From assembly GCA_003427395.1 (NCBI GenBank), contig BFEA01000422.1, positions 536,102 to 559,693 of the forward strand: 23,592 nt of DNA, in the 5' to 3' direction. This DNA comes from Chara braunii. Taxonomy: Eukaryota > Streptophyta > Charophyceae > Charales > Characeae. This document shows positions 7,872 to 15,885 of this stretch, piece after piece. Made by a program: the position numbers and the translations under genes. Position 1 is the stretch's first letter. Each line of letters begins with the position of its first letter. The notes under the pieces were generated by a model. That model searched no databases and was not told where the DNA came from. It saw only the letters and a list, made by a program, of their open reading frames with translations.

Positions 7872-9369
7872 GATTGGATCCGGACACTGGAGCGATTGAT
7901 GAGTTGGAGCACCCATCATCATTTGGCGAGATACCGGAGTCGAGTCTCATGGCGATTCATCATCTTCAGGGTTGTTGCCAGTAAGGGTGGTGGTAGTGAG
8001 TGTGCGGCGAGAAGAATTGGACAGAGGGTAACTCACTCCTGACTAGGGTTGTGCAGGAGTGGTTGGCGATTGGTGCTCATCGGTCTAAGAGGCTCTGGGA
8101 GGCTATTTTTAGCCTGACGATTCATCTGGAGGCTGGCGATTGGCAGGGAAGTGATTCCAGGAGTTTGCGATTTCGGAATTGGGTCAGGATCCCCAATTTC
8201 TAAGCAACGCAGTACAGGGTGATGTGACGCTGCACTGAGTTTGTCAGTTATTGGCACCTGGGAGTCCGAATTCTCTGAATCTGTCAGTTGGGGGTGAAGC
8301 GCCTCAGGGTAATCTACTGTATCACCAAGTTTCCGACAATTTGGTACATTAGAACACTGAATACTGTCAGGAGATGGAACTGGCGAGATGGGGTTGACCA
8401 GTCAGCCATAGCCAGGGTTTCATGCACCTTCTTCAGAAGTTGACCCTGAAGTAAGTGTGTTCCTTACTCCAGCCTGTGTGGCGATTCTGAGGCTATTTTT
8501 AGAATAGCGAAATTTGGTCTGTCTGTCTGTTTACAGTAGAAAATCGAAATTCACACTATGGGACAGCCATATCCAACTTCCCCTACCTACCTTCTTTGAC
8601 TTTTACTAACCCTGTTTGACCTTCTCTCTGATTCATATTTCATCTGTGACTGCTTTACAGTATTGCGATTTATATTGTGTAGTGAATTGGTGAATTCAGG
8701 GTCCCGTTTTCAGTGATAGTGCAAATTTGAATTTTGCGCTGACATAACTAAGGCTTGGTTAGACTAGGGTCAGTCATAACTTTGATTCTGTCCGTCAAAA
8801 TTCAATTTTGTCCGTCCCTGGTAAATCGCAATTCAGTTTACAGTGTCTGTCTGATATCGCACATCCAGATTTGATATTTTGAGTCAGTTACAGTGAAAAC
8901 TGTAATTCGCCATACCCAGGGTATGACATACAGGATCATACAATGGTGGAGTCTACAGGGTAGGTCTAAAAATAGGGTTACCTGTAAATCGCTGCATCTT
9001 GGTCATCAGTGAACACCTGTCAAACCCTGATTAGTCACTTTGTCTAATTACTAATCAACACTAATCAGTCAAAGACTCGATCCTGTCAGTTATTGAAGCA
9101 GGATTTGCATTTCTTGCATGCAATTGTTGTGTCAGGGCAAGGATGGGAAAATCGTGAAATTGATTTTTGCTGAGTCTACTCTTAACTGACCCTGACCCTC
9201 AAGTGGTCTGCAGAGGCTGAGCACTCACTTGCTCAAACTAACCTACTTCTCTCTCCAGGCAGGTGACGGCAATTGAGTGAGTACTGTAGAGAAATCTCAA
9301 TTCCCGTTACCTCTTGTTCTATTTCTGATTGATTGTTTATTTTTATTTATCTGAATTGTGGGCAACAAA
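7872..9369 (+). other. untranslated leader of the LTR retrotransposon
   Basis: About 1.5 kb lie between the primer-binding site and the first gag-like ATG. GGCGATT words recur (7951, 8064, 8134, 8469), mostly in the first 300 bases. No protein domain was recognised in any frame. A long leader is usual in large plant Ty3/gypsy and non-autonomous elements and would hold packaging signals. Confidence 0.55.
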
Positions 9370-11253
9370 ATGGCCGATTCTGATAAGGGCGAAGTGCCTA
9401 AGAAGGGTGAGACTTCTGAAGTGAAGCCTCAGGTACAGCCCAAGATACCGGTCCTGCTTGACCCTCTAGAGGCTGAACTGCGATTCAGGAGGAGAGACTC
9501 CACCAACAGGTCAAGATAGTTGAGTCTCTAAAGGCTGAGTTGAAGAGGAAGGAGGAATCTGCCAAAAAAGAAACAAGAAGGAGAGAACTGGCAACTGACG
9601 GAGAAGGTTAGAACTAGTGACAGCTTCAGTCAGTACAATAATGAAATAGCTGAATTCGTCCTTCTGCAGGACGAAATTCATCAGTCCTATTTTACTAACT
9701 GGGACGCCAGGATCACCAGTCTGGAGGACAGCATGGCTGAGCATACTCAGCAGCTGAAAGATATTTCCTCCAAATTGAGCCGTCTCTTCGTCCATCTGCA
9801 GATCCCACCTGCTCAGACAGCTCCTTCCTCTCCTGGGCCTTCTCAAGCAGGCTTTCAAAAATCCCTGTAATCCAGACCTACATCTCCACCCTCTAACCCC
9901 AAATCAACAGCAGCTTCACAACCCTCAGCACCATTTGACTTCCAGCGGCCCAAGCTGATACCTCCACCCATGTTCTCAGATGAAACCCTGAAGGTGAATG
10001 TTGCAGATTGGGTCACTCAGTCTGCTCAGAGAACCTACCTGAGTGGGTTCAAATGTGATGAGGATGTCAAGGTGTCTGCCATCCTTGCTCGCTTGGAGCG
10101 GACTGCACTGAAATGGTGCACTTCCACCTCCAGCAAGCAATTGATGAAAATGTCTGAGTGGGCACAGAGGTTGGGGGTGGATGGTTTTTTGTAGGCCCTC
10201 CAGGATAGGTTTGCAAACAAGGAGCAGGCCAGAAAAGCAGCACATAAAATTTTGCGTCTGGGCCAAAAGAAATTTGATGGCTCCTTGTCCAAACTTTATT
10301 CTACCTTGAGAGTCTGACCTCGACTTCAGGGTTAGAGATGAGTGAGCAGGATCTGCTCATTTATTTCTTGCGTGCAGCGCCTGAGCAATATCAGCTGGCT
10401 TTATTCTCTCAGGGCCACAAGGACTGGCAGTCCTTTGGCAGAGCAACCCTAGACTTGGAGTCCAAGCTCCATGTCCATGAAGCACCTTCTGAAGGAAGGA
10501 AGGGACCCTCCTCCAAAGGGCGACGGAGGAGGAAGGGTGCCTTATTGGCTGTTGCAGCTTCCGGATCAGATAGTGACGCAGCATCTCAGGGTGGGAGCCC
10601 TCCACTTGGGGTTGCGTCACCATCTGCTGCAGATTCTGTTGTTCTTGCCCTGACTGATGCTTTTATGAGCCTGACAAAGGGCAAGGCCCCAACCTAGAAA
10701 GCATCAACCAGCAAACAGAGGAAAGGAAAGGGACGTGCCTCTTCCCCTGGTGCCCAGAGAGTACCTTTGCCACGTGAGGTCCGATGACCACCTGATCCTC
10801 TTGATCCTTCCACCTTCCCCTGACATGCACTCAGGATCCAAGAGGGGTTATGGAGGGAGAGAAAGGACAAGAGGTTTGCCTGAGATGCGAGGGGGACCAT
10901 TTCTTGAAGGACTGTCCCAGCATGCCTCGTAGGTCTACAAGCAGCTTTAGTTAAAAAAACTAGAGCAGAAAGAGGTGGAAGCAGCAGCTCCTTCCACCAG
11001 TGTTGATTTACTTTCAGATGAGGGTGAATCTTCACATTCTCTCGTTGGTTCTTCCATATCTGGAGTTGCATCTTCAGGGTCTTTCACTTTTGAAGACTCT
11101 GAGTTGGATGAGACGTGGGAGGAGAACGATGCTCAGTACTTTGCTGACCTTTTTTTTATGTCCTTGCAGGAAAAGAAGAAAAGCATAGGTTTGAACTCAT
11201 CCTACTTCGACCCTTCATCCTGGGAGCCATTTTTTTGGTTGTGTAGCTACTGA
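9370..11253 (+). pseudogene. gag: broken Ty3/gypsy-type gag
   Basis: Gag forms the capsid that packages retrotransposon RNA. The frame starts at ATG 9370 in a good plant context (AACAAAATGGCC) and opens with a charged Lys/Glu/Pro region. A heptad-like helical part (LKAELKRKEE, later SLEDSMAEHTQQLKDISSKL) suggests a coiled coil. From about 9950 a capsid core follows: RPKLIPPPMFS, then ALKWC and, past a stop, ALQDRFANKEQA and KILRLGQKKFDGSLSKLYS. After a frame change come a segment reading LLIYFLRAAPEQYQLALFSQ, a Lys/Arg-rich tail, a zinc knuckle at 10877-10915, and an acidic Ser-rich C-terminus. Breaks: frame changes near 9490 and 9595, stops at 9868 and 10192, a frame change near 10312 and others between 10697 and 10975. 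No protease, reverse transcriptase or integrase follows. It is best read as a dead gag of a gag-only or truncated element. Confidence 0.82.
10877..10915 (+). other. zinc-knuckle remnant of gag (C-X2-C-X3-H-X4-C)
   Basis: The frame starting at 10877 reads CLRCEGDHFLKDC, with metal ligands at 10877 (Cys), 10886 (Cys), 10898 (His) and 10913 (Cys). The usual retroviral-type knuckle has four residues before His; here there are three. It lies in a different frame from the flanking gag segments, so at least two indels surround it. Confidence 0.75.
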
Positions 11254-12250
11254 TTGGCCAGAGGAGGAAGCACGATTGCCTGAAGAGGTAATCAAGCTCG
11301 GCAAGAGTGACATTAACGAAACTTGAAGAACTGACAGAGTCTGGTTACTCTTCGTTTTGACTACGGCGTAACCATACTTTAGTGTGCGGCCCATCCCATT
11401 AGTCGGAGCAACAAGCAGACCGACTACGAGGTGAAGACTTACCTGTTAACTGACGTACTGCTCATCCTGTGGATTGAAGTGGAGTGAGTTCAATCGTGCG
11501 TTGAATACTTGTCGGGGCTCAGTGAGAGTGGATGCAGACTACATATTGCATGGTTTGTTGGACCACACTGTTGTCCCACTGCGATGTGAAGGAGGAACTG
11601 CGTCTTAACCACCAGACCGTGTCATGAGCTATGACCAGTGCATTTTGCGGATTGAGGAACCATCAAGAAATCAACAACCGCCAGTTTGACTTTCACGAAC
11701 CAAGTGGTGGTGTGTTTTGGCTACCATTGCGGGGCCATCAGGCGAGTCAAGGAACCAAGACCCTCTCATGCGAGTTTTAGAGCACGCTTCTTGGATATGA
11801 GAATCTGAAACCTATCTCTTTCGGTCCTTCTTGCTCTAAGTCTAATCTTTGGTTACGAGAGGAAGGCAGCAGACAGGATTGCAACCCGTAGAACCGCAGC
11901 AAGACTCTGTGGGGACCCTAGAGTCAGTCATCCATTGCGGGAGCTCTGCCGGAACTCAGGAGGAGTTCTGCAGGCAGGGAATTGAGAGATAATCATTACG
12001 TTCTTTCTATAAACTCAGTTATAACCCCTATCTGTATTTCTTATTACGTTTTGACTAAGTATATTGTATGTTTCACTACTTTGACTTTCGATTTGACTTT
12101 CATGACATGATTCGGACTGAAGTAACGGAATGCATGTGTAATGTCAATTTTAATTTTGTTGTCTGACTAAAAGCAGATTGTGGGATTGCATTTGGTGGAA
12201 GGATGGGAGAAAGGCAGTATTGCTTGTGTCTGACTGGGTCCATCAAAGGT
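11254..12250. other. 1-kb stretch after gag, no pol detected
   Basis: I looked for a protease D-S/T-G, the reverse transcriptase Y-x-D-D, RNase H and integrase zinc motifs and saw none in any frame. A purine-rich run, GGTGGAAGGATGGGAGAAAG, at about 12195-12214 could be a polypurine tract, but it is not followed by a copy of the LTR. The 3' LTR is therefore missing or outside the window. Confidence 0.5.
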
Positions 12251-12254
12251 TGGG

Positions 12255-12282
12255 CAAGTCTCCATAAGTTTGGGAAGACTCA
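12255..12282 (+). repeat. stem-loop repeat, unit 1
   Basis: Core CCATAAGTTTGGG (12262-12274) flanked by AGTCT (12257-12261) and AGACT (12276-12280), a 5-bp perfect stem closing a 14-base loop. First of seven related units in 730 bases. Confidence 0.75.
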
Positions 12283-12312
12283 GTGCTATGTTTATTTTTG
12301 AGTTGTTTGGAG

Positions 12313-12348
12313 GACCAGAGAAGTCTCATAAGTTTGGGTGGTCTGGTT
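12313..12348 (+). repeat. stem-loop repeat, unit 2
   Basis: Core CATAAGTTTGGG at 12327-12338. Arms ACCAGA (12314-12319) and TCTGGT (12342-12347), extendable by one G-T pair, close a 22-base loop. Confidence 0.75.
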
Positions 12349-12390
12349 GCTTTGACTTGCGAGGGCTGGTTGTGGTTGAATTTTTGGGGA

Positions 12391-12423
12391 CCAAGCATTG
12401 TCCCATAAGTTTGGGTGGCTTGC
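12391..12423 (+). repeat. stem-loop repeat, unit 3
   Basis: Core CATAAGTTTGGG at 12404-12415. Arms CAAGC (12392-12396) and GCTTG (12418-12422) close a 21-base loop. The arm sequence differs from the other units yet remains fully complementary. Confidence 0.75.
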
Positions 12424-12474
12424 TTGCCTTGCTTATTTTGGGTTTTCTCAATTTCCTTTGGGTTTGAACGAGTG

Positions 12475-12512
12475 GGTTTGAGCATGTTCCATAAGTTTGC
12501 ATGGCTCAACCT
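12475..12512 (+). repeat. stem-loop repeat, unit 4
   Basis: Core CATAAGTTTG at 12490-12499 followed by CA instead of GG. Arms TTGAGC (12478-12483) and GCTCAA (12504-12509) close a 20-base loop, and GG/CC outside continues the stem past a bulge. Confidence 0.75.
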
Positions 12513-12549
12513 CTTCCTGCATCACCAGTAAGAAAAAAAATCAGGTAGA

Positions 12550-12587
12550 GGACAGACATGTTCCATAAGTTTGGGTGGTCTTGGTCC
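12550..12587 (+). repeat. stem-loop repeat, unit 5
   Basis: Loop ATGTTCCATAAGTTTGGGTG is 20 bases (12558-12577). Arms AGAC/GTCT (12554-12557, 12578-12581) continue outward as GGAC/GTCC (12550-12553, 12584-12587) with a two-base bulge, 8 bp in all. Confidence 0.8.
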
Positions 12588-12665
12588 AATGCCACGCACA
12601 TGCTGAAACCAAAAGGTTATAATTTGGCTACATTTTATTACTACTTTACCTATGAACAGGCTTCT

Positions 12666-12696
12666 CCGACACTGTCTCATAAGTTTGGGTGGTCTG
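12666..12696 (+). repeat. stem-loop repeat, unit 6 (weak stem)
   Basis: Core CATAAGTTTGGG is intact at 12678-12689, but only GAC/GTC (12668-12670, 12692-12694) pair. It is the least convincing stem of the set. Confidence 0.55.
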
Positions 12697-12939
12697 ACTA
12701 TAGCTTATCACAAACTGAAGAGAATATTAACTAAGAATAAACTTGTGGTAAGAAGGGGCAGGCTGAACCTCGAGCTAAAGATGATCACTTCAATCATATG
12801 CTACCTTAAAAAAAACTAAGTACAGATAATTATATAAAAATTGGATACTTAAACAGTTCAGGACGACTAAGGTGGCCTAGCCACGTGCCCAAGGAAGAGA
12901 AAAGTTATAGTGCCTTTTGTTTGTGTATATTCAATGGTT

Positions 12940-12977
12940 GAGTTAGACATGTTCTGTAAGTTTGGGAGGTCTAGCTT
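12940..12977 (+). repeat. stem-loop repeat, unit 7
   Basis: Loop ATGTTCTGTAAGTTTGGGAG (12949-12968). Arms AGTTAGAC (12941-12948) and GTCTAGCT (12969-12976) pair over 8 positions with one G-T. It lies 240 bases after unit 6, while other units are 60-100 apart. Confidence 0.8.
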
Positions 12978-13249
12978 TATGTCTTATGTAAGTTGGGTAT
13001 AGGAGGGATAAATCATTGAAATACTATAAACTATTATTTGATAAGATTGACTTTGGGTTTGTGAGAGTACTTACCTTTGTGGTTTGGTCTTGCATGTGGC
13101 TGAGTGAGATTATTACTTAGTCTAAGTTTTTGTTGACAAGTAGTTGTTTTAGATGTTCGTCACATGTTAGAGCGATAAAAGTTTGTTACAATTCCTACAT
13201 TTTCTTAGCTAAGTTTATTTTACTTAGGTCAATTTCTGCATTTTCTGGG

Positions 13250-13860
13250 ATTATTTGTTATACTTGGTCTTGTATAAATCTTGGTAAGCCACTTTCTCTA
13301 TGGGAAGCGCTGCCGAAATTTCTACAAAACCAAAGAGTTAGTTATATTTTATCTTTTGAAAATTCATTTTGTCTAACTGTTATATATGGCTTAGTAAAAA
13401 TATGGCATGTCTCATTTTCTAAAGAGAATGCTGCCCAAATTTTTACTAAATTCAGGAGTTAGACAAAATTGGACCATGAGAAGTCAAAGTTATTTAAGGT
13501 TTTAAACTTAGCTTTGTATGAATATGGGAAGTCTCATTTTCTAAAGGGAGTACTGCTCAAATTTTTACAGATCCAAGGAGTTAGTTAAATATTGTCTTAG
13601 TTGAACTCGAGTTATGTTTTGAGTTCATATCTGACTTAGTATAAATGTAGGAAATCGTCGTTTCTAAAGGGAGTGCTACCCAAATTTTTACTAATTCAGG
13701 GAGTTAGACAAAATTTGACTTTCCAAAAGTTAGATAATATTTCAGTCTTTATATTCGAGTTAGTATCAATTCTTAAGAGACACTTTTCCTACGGGAAACG
13801 CTGCCGAAATTTTCCTAATTTAAAGGAGATATGTTATATTTTGATAGGTGGCAATTTTGA
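13250..13860 (+). repeat. tandem array, five copies of a ~122-bp unit
   Basis: Copies are anchored by the block CTGCC(C/G)AAATTTTTACTAA at about 13310, 13431, 13553, 13674 and 13801, giving a period of 121-127 bases. Other shared parts are TTAGTATAAAT before, TCATTTTCTAAAGGGAGTGC directly upstream of the anchor, and AGGAGTTAGACAAAATT after it. Copies 1 and 5 read GGGAA(G/A)CGCTGCCGAAATTT. That version also recurs at 21.3 and 22.25 kb. The many short frames inside are not genes. Retrotransposon subrepeats are the simplest explanation. Confidence 0.82.
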
Positions 13861-14442
13861 AGATCCACTCTGTATAGAGGAGATCCGACCAGGATCTACC
13901 TTTTCTTTAGGTATCTGCTTAGGGATAGATTTAGACTTAGTTAATTAAAAACGATGTTTGATTGAAATCGTGATATGAAGATTATTCTTCATGAACTTAT
14001 AGGTTTAGCATGGAGATTGGTTTGTCTTGTGTTATAGATCCTCTTGGTCATTTGATTCGGGATTTGGGCTCGATTCAGCTTGATCCTACAAGGATCATCT
14101 TTTGTTATCACTGATAGCAGGTCGGTTGCCGATTCGTCGGTTTACGACTCAACTCCAATCCACTCTTGCCACTCAACCTAAAGGCTTCAGCCCTGTGGTT
14201 TGAAATGTTTCGTTGTATTTTTACCCAAACTTTATTGAATGGTCATTTAACGAAAGTATTGAGTATTTTATTTTGAGGAGTTGCACAAGGGTGAGGCTTG
14301 CATGGCTAAAGCGAGGGGTATGAGTGCAGAGAATGGTTGAAGTTGACCTCGTGTAGTGCATGGATTTTTGGTTGAATCTTTTATGTGATTGTAGGTATGT
14401 TTGGTGGTCCGGACTTTGGATTTAACTGTCTGCTATCACATA
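13861..14442. other. unassigned sequence between the array and the artefact
   Basis: Nothing recognisable. It is AT-leaning, has no coherent open frame and no obvious repeat. Confidence 0.4.
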
Positions 14443-14603
14443 CATATATATGGCTGAGAGGAGTCTCATTGTGATTGTGAGAAGTGATCGCCATATATTT
14501 ATAACTCTATATATATATATGTACATATATACACGTTGGATGTTCACGCGACCTATTGTGATCGTGTGCAAGGGTTAAACAGAGTATGTGTTTGAGAGAA
14601 GAG
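14443..14603 (+). repeat. 161-bp direct repeat, copy 1 (assembly artefact)
   Basis: Identical base for base, as far as I can read, with 14642-14802. The two copies are separated only by the sequencing adapter, so one of them is probably not present in the genome. Confidence 0.93.
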
Positions 14604-14641
14604 CTGTCTCTTATACACATCTAGATGTGTATAAGAGACAG
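14604..14641. other. Nextera mate-pair junction adapter (contaminant)
   Basis: CTGTCTCTTATACACATCT (14604-14622) followed by its exact reverse complement AGATGTGTATAAGAGACAG (14623-14641). Each half is the 19-bp Tn5 mosaic end, and the head-to-head 38-mer is the circularisation junction of Illumina Nextera mate-pair libraries. It is technical sequence, not a transposon: no transposase and no 9-bp target duplication surround it. Confidence 0.98.
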
Positions 14642-14802
14642 CATATATATGGCTGAGAGGAGTCTCATTGTGATTGTGAGAAGTGATCGCCATATATTTA
14701 TAACTCTATATATATATATGTACATATATACACGTTGGATGTTCACGCGACCTATTGTGATCGTGTGCAAGGGTTAAACAGAGTATGTGTTTGAGAGAAG
14801 AG
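14642..14802 (+). repeat. 161-bp direct repeat, copy 2 (assembly artefact)
   Basis: Second copy of 14443-14603. The order X-adapter-X is what is read around a 161-bp tagmented fragment that was circularised on itself. Confidence 0.93.
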
Positions 14803-15300
14803 GGGGACCCCTTTAATCCTTTGCTTTTTAGAGTTTTTATATAGTTGAACATTGTAGTCCGTGACAGCCGTCAAAGTCAAGCCCCTTGAGTTCTCTCCAG
14901 GCCCTGAACGATGGAGCTGGTCTCCAGGGCAATAAGAGATGATTGTCACCACATGTATGAACCTGTGTACCCCCGACTCTCCTCAGGGTGCAGAAGAGGG
15001 TGTGATTCTCAACCGAACTTGGCGGTTGTCCAGCGTCGAGAGACTAACCCTTCAAAGCGCGTGTCAGCTGACCATTGAGTGTCGAATGCGACTCACGAGA
15101 TTATCGTGGAACGCATGATTACGGGTACTACATAGTACACCATCATTGCGACGCTTGCGTAACCATGCATTGCTAGTCGATGTGGGAAGGTTCTGCGTCC
15201 GCGCGGTTTTATACTAAGTCTCTCGTTCGACGTCTATCCGATTTCCGCGTCGAAAGGTTATGGGATGGATACAAAAGGCACTAAGAGTGTTGTTGTGTTG
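14803..15300 (-). other. possible 3' part of the organellar LSU rRNA relic
   Basis: If the rRNA copy read from 19061 to 15378 continues, its 3' end should fall here on the minus strand. The only hint is ACGAGAGACTTAG near 15210-15230, which loosely resembles the conserved TACGAGAGGACC of the sarcin-ricin region. I do not consider this identification secure. No open frame is convincing. Confidence 0.2.
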
Positions 15301-15308
15301 TTTGTTTT

Positions 15309-15417
15309 GCGTCGTTCTGTATGTGTGAGTATTGTGGTGTAACGCGTGGTATGTGGGGTGCGTCCTAGTCGACCGACGGCGAATCCCCCTTGGGACTTCA
15401 ACCCCCCAGTGCGTCGA
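15309..15417 (-). pseudogene. probable LSU rRNA continuation (domain V, deleted)
   Basis: Read on the minus strand, 15417-15378 gives TCGACGCACTGGGGGGTTGA then AGTCCCAAGGGGGATTCGCC. Bacterial-type LSU rRNA has TGGGGCTGAAGTAGGTCCCA and then AGGG...CTGTTCGCC at this position, so the order is kept with short deletions. Downstream, ACAGAACGACGC (15320-15309) resembles the TAGAACGTCGTGAG block. The segment has the same strand and order expected of an rRNA 3' of the piece at 18924-19061, separated by about 3.5 kb. Decay is strong, so this is less certain than the upstream piece. Confidence 0.45.
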
Positions 15418-15545
15418 TTCTGGTGCGGATCCGATAGAGGCGTAAAACCGCGCGTACCCCCTATGCTACAGCAAACGAGAAACGTCCTCGGCTGATCCAC
15501 CTCTGCGATTGCAACTGATTAGCTTTCGTACTGTGAACTAGTAGC

Positions 15546-15885
15546 TCGGCGGGGATACGCCCGCCGAAGGGAGGTGACAACTCCCGTAAGGTGGAGGTAA
15601 GTCGTGCCTCGCGATGACCCTATCCTGTCATAGGGGCTCGCGAGAGGTATGGCTGGTGTACTCAGGCAGAGCGGCTTCTAGAAGCTCCATGTGTATTCGG
15701 AAGGAGGATTAGACCAACTCCTGTGTGACGCGGTCGGGAGGGTCCCGCCCTGCGTGGTGCGGGACCGATGCGCTCGACACTGTACTTGGGGCTTATGATT
15801 TTTTGTCTGTTCCGAGGCTATCCTTGAATCAGCCAGTCATGGGGCAAAGGTATGCTTGCGAGCCTTTGCGCGGCCTTTTCCGCGC
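15546..15885. other. cluster of perfect hairpins
   Basis: Consecutive perfect inverted repeats: TCGGCGGG/CCCGCCGA (15546-15553, 15560-15567), GGGAG/CTCCC (15569-15573, 15581-15585), CTCGCGA/TCGCGAG (15608-15614, 15638-15644) enclosing CCCTAT/ATAGGG (15618-15623, 15630-15635), palindrome GCTTCTAGAAGC near 15670-15681, GGTCCCGC/GCGGGACC (15741-15748, 15759-15766), GCAAAGG/CCTTTGC (15844-15850, 15863-15869) and GCGCGG/CCGCGC (15868-15873, 15880-15885). This density implies a structured RNA or hairpin-type organellar intergenic repeats. It lies in the stretch separating two LSU rRNA pieces, so intron structure is one option. Confidence 0.75.

Noticed and set aside
12195-12216. Polypurine tract and 3' LTR of the gag element
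   Set aside because: The purine run is not followed by any match to the 7472-7857 LTR.
12251-12977. CRISPR array
   Set aside because: Spacing is irregular (about 60-270 bases), the repeat arms vary, and the context is eukaryotic repeat DNA with no cas genes.
14604-14641. Tn5/IS50 or other bacterial transposon insertion
   Set aside because: Only the two 19-bp mosaic ends are present, joined directly head to head, with no transposase or 9-bp target duplication. This equals a library adapter.
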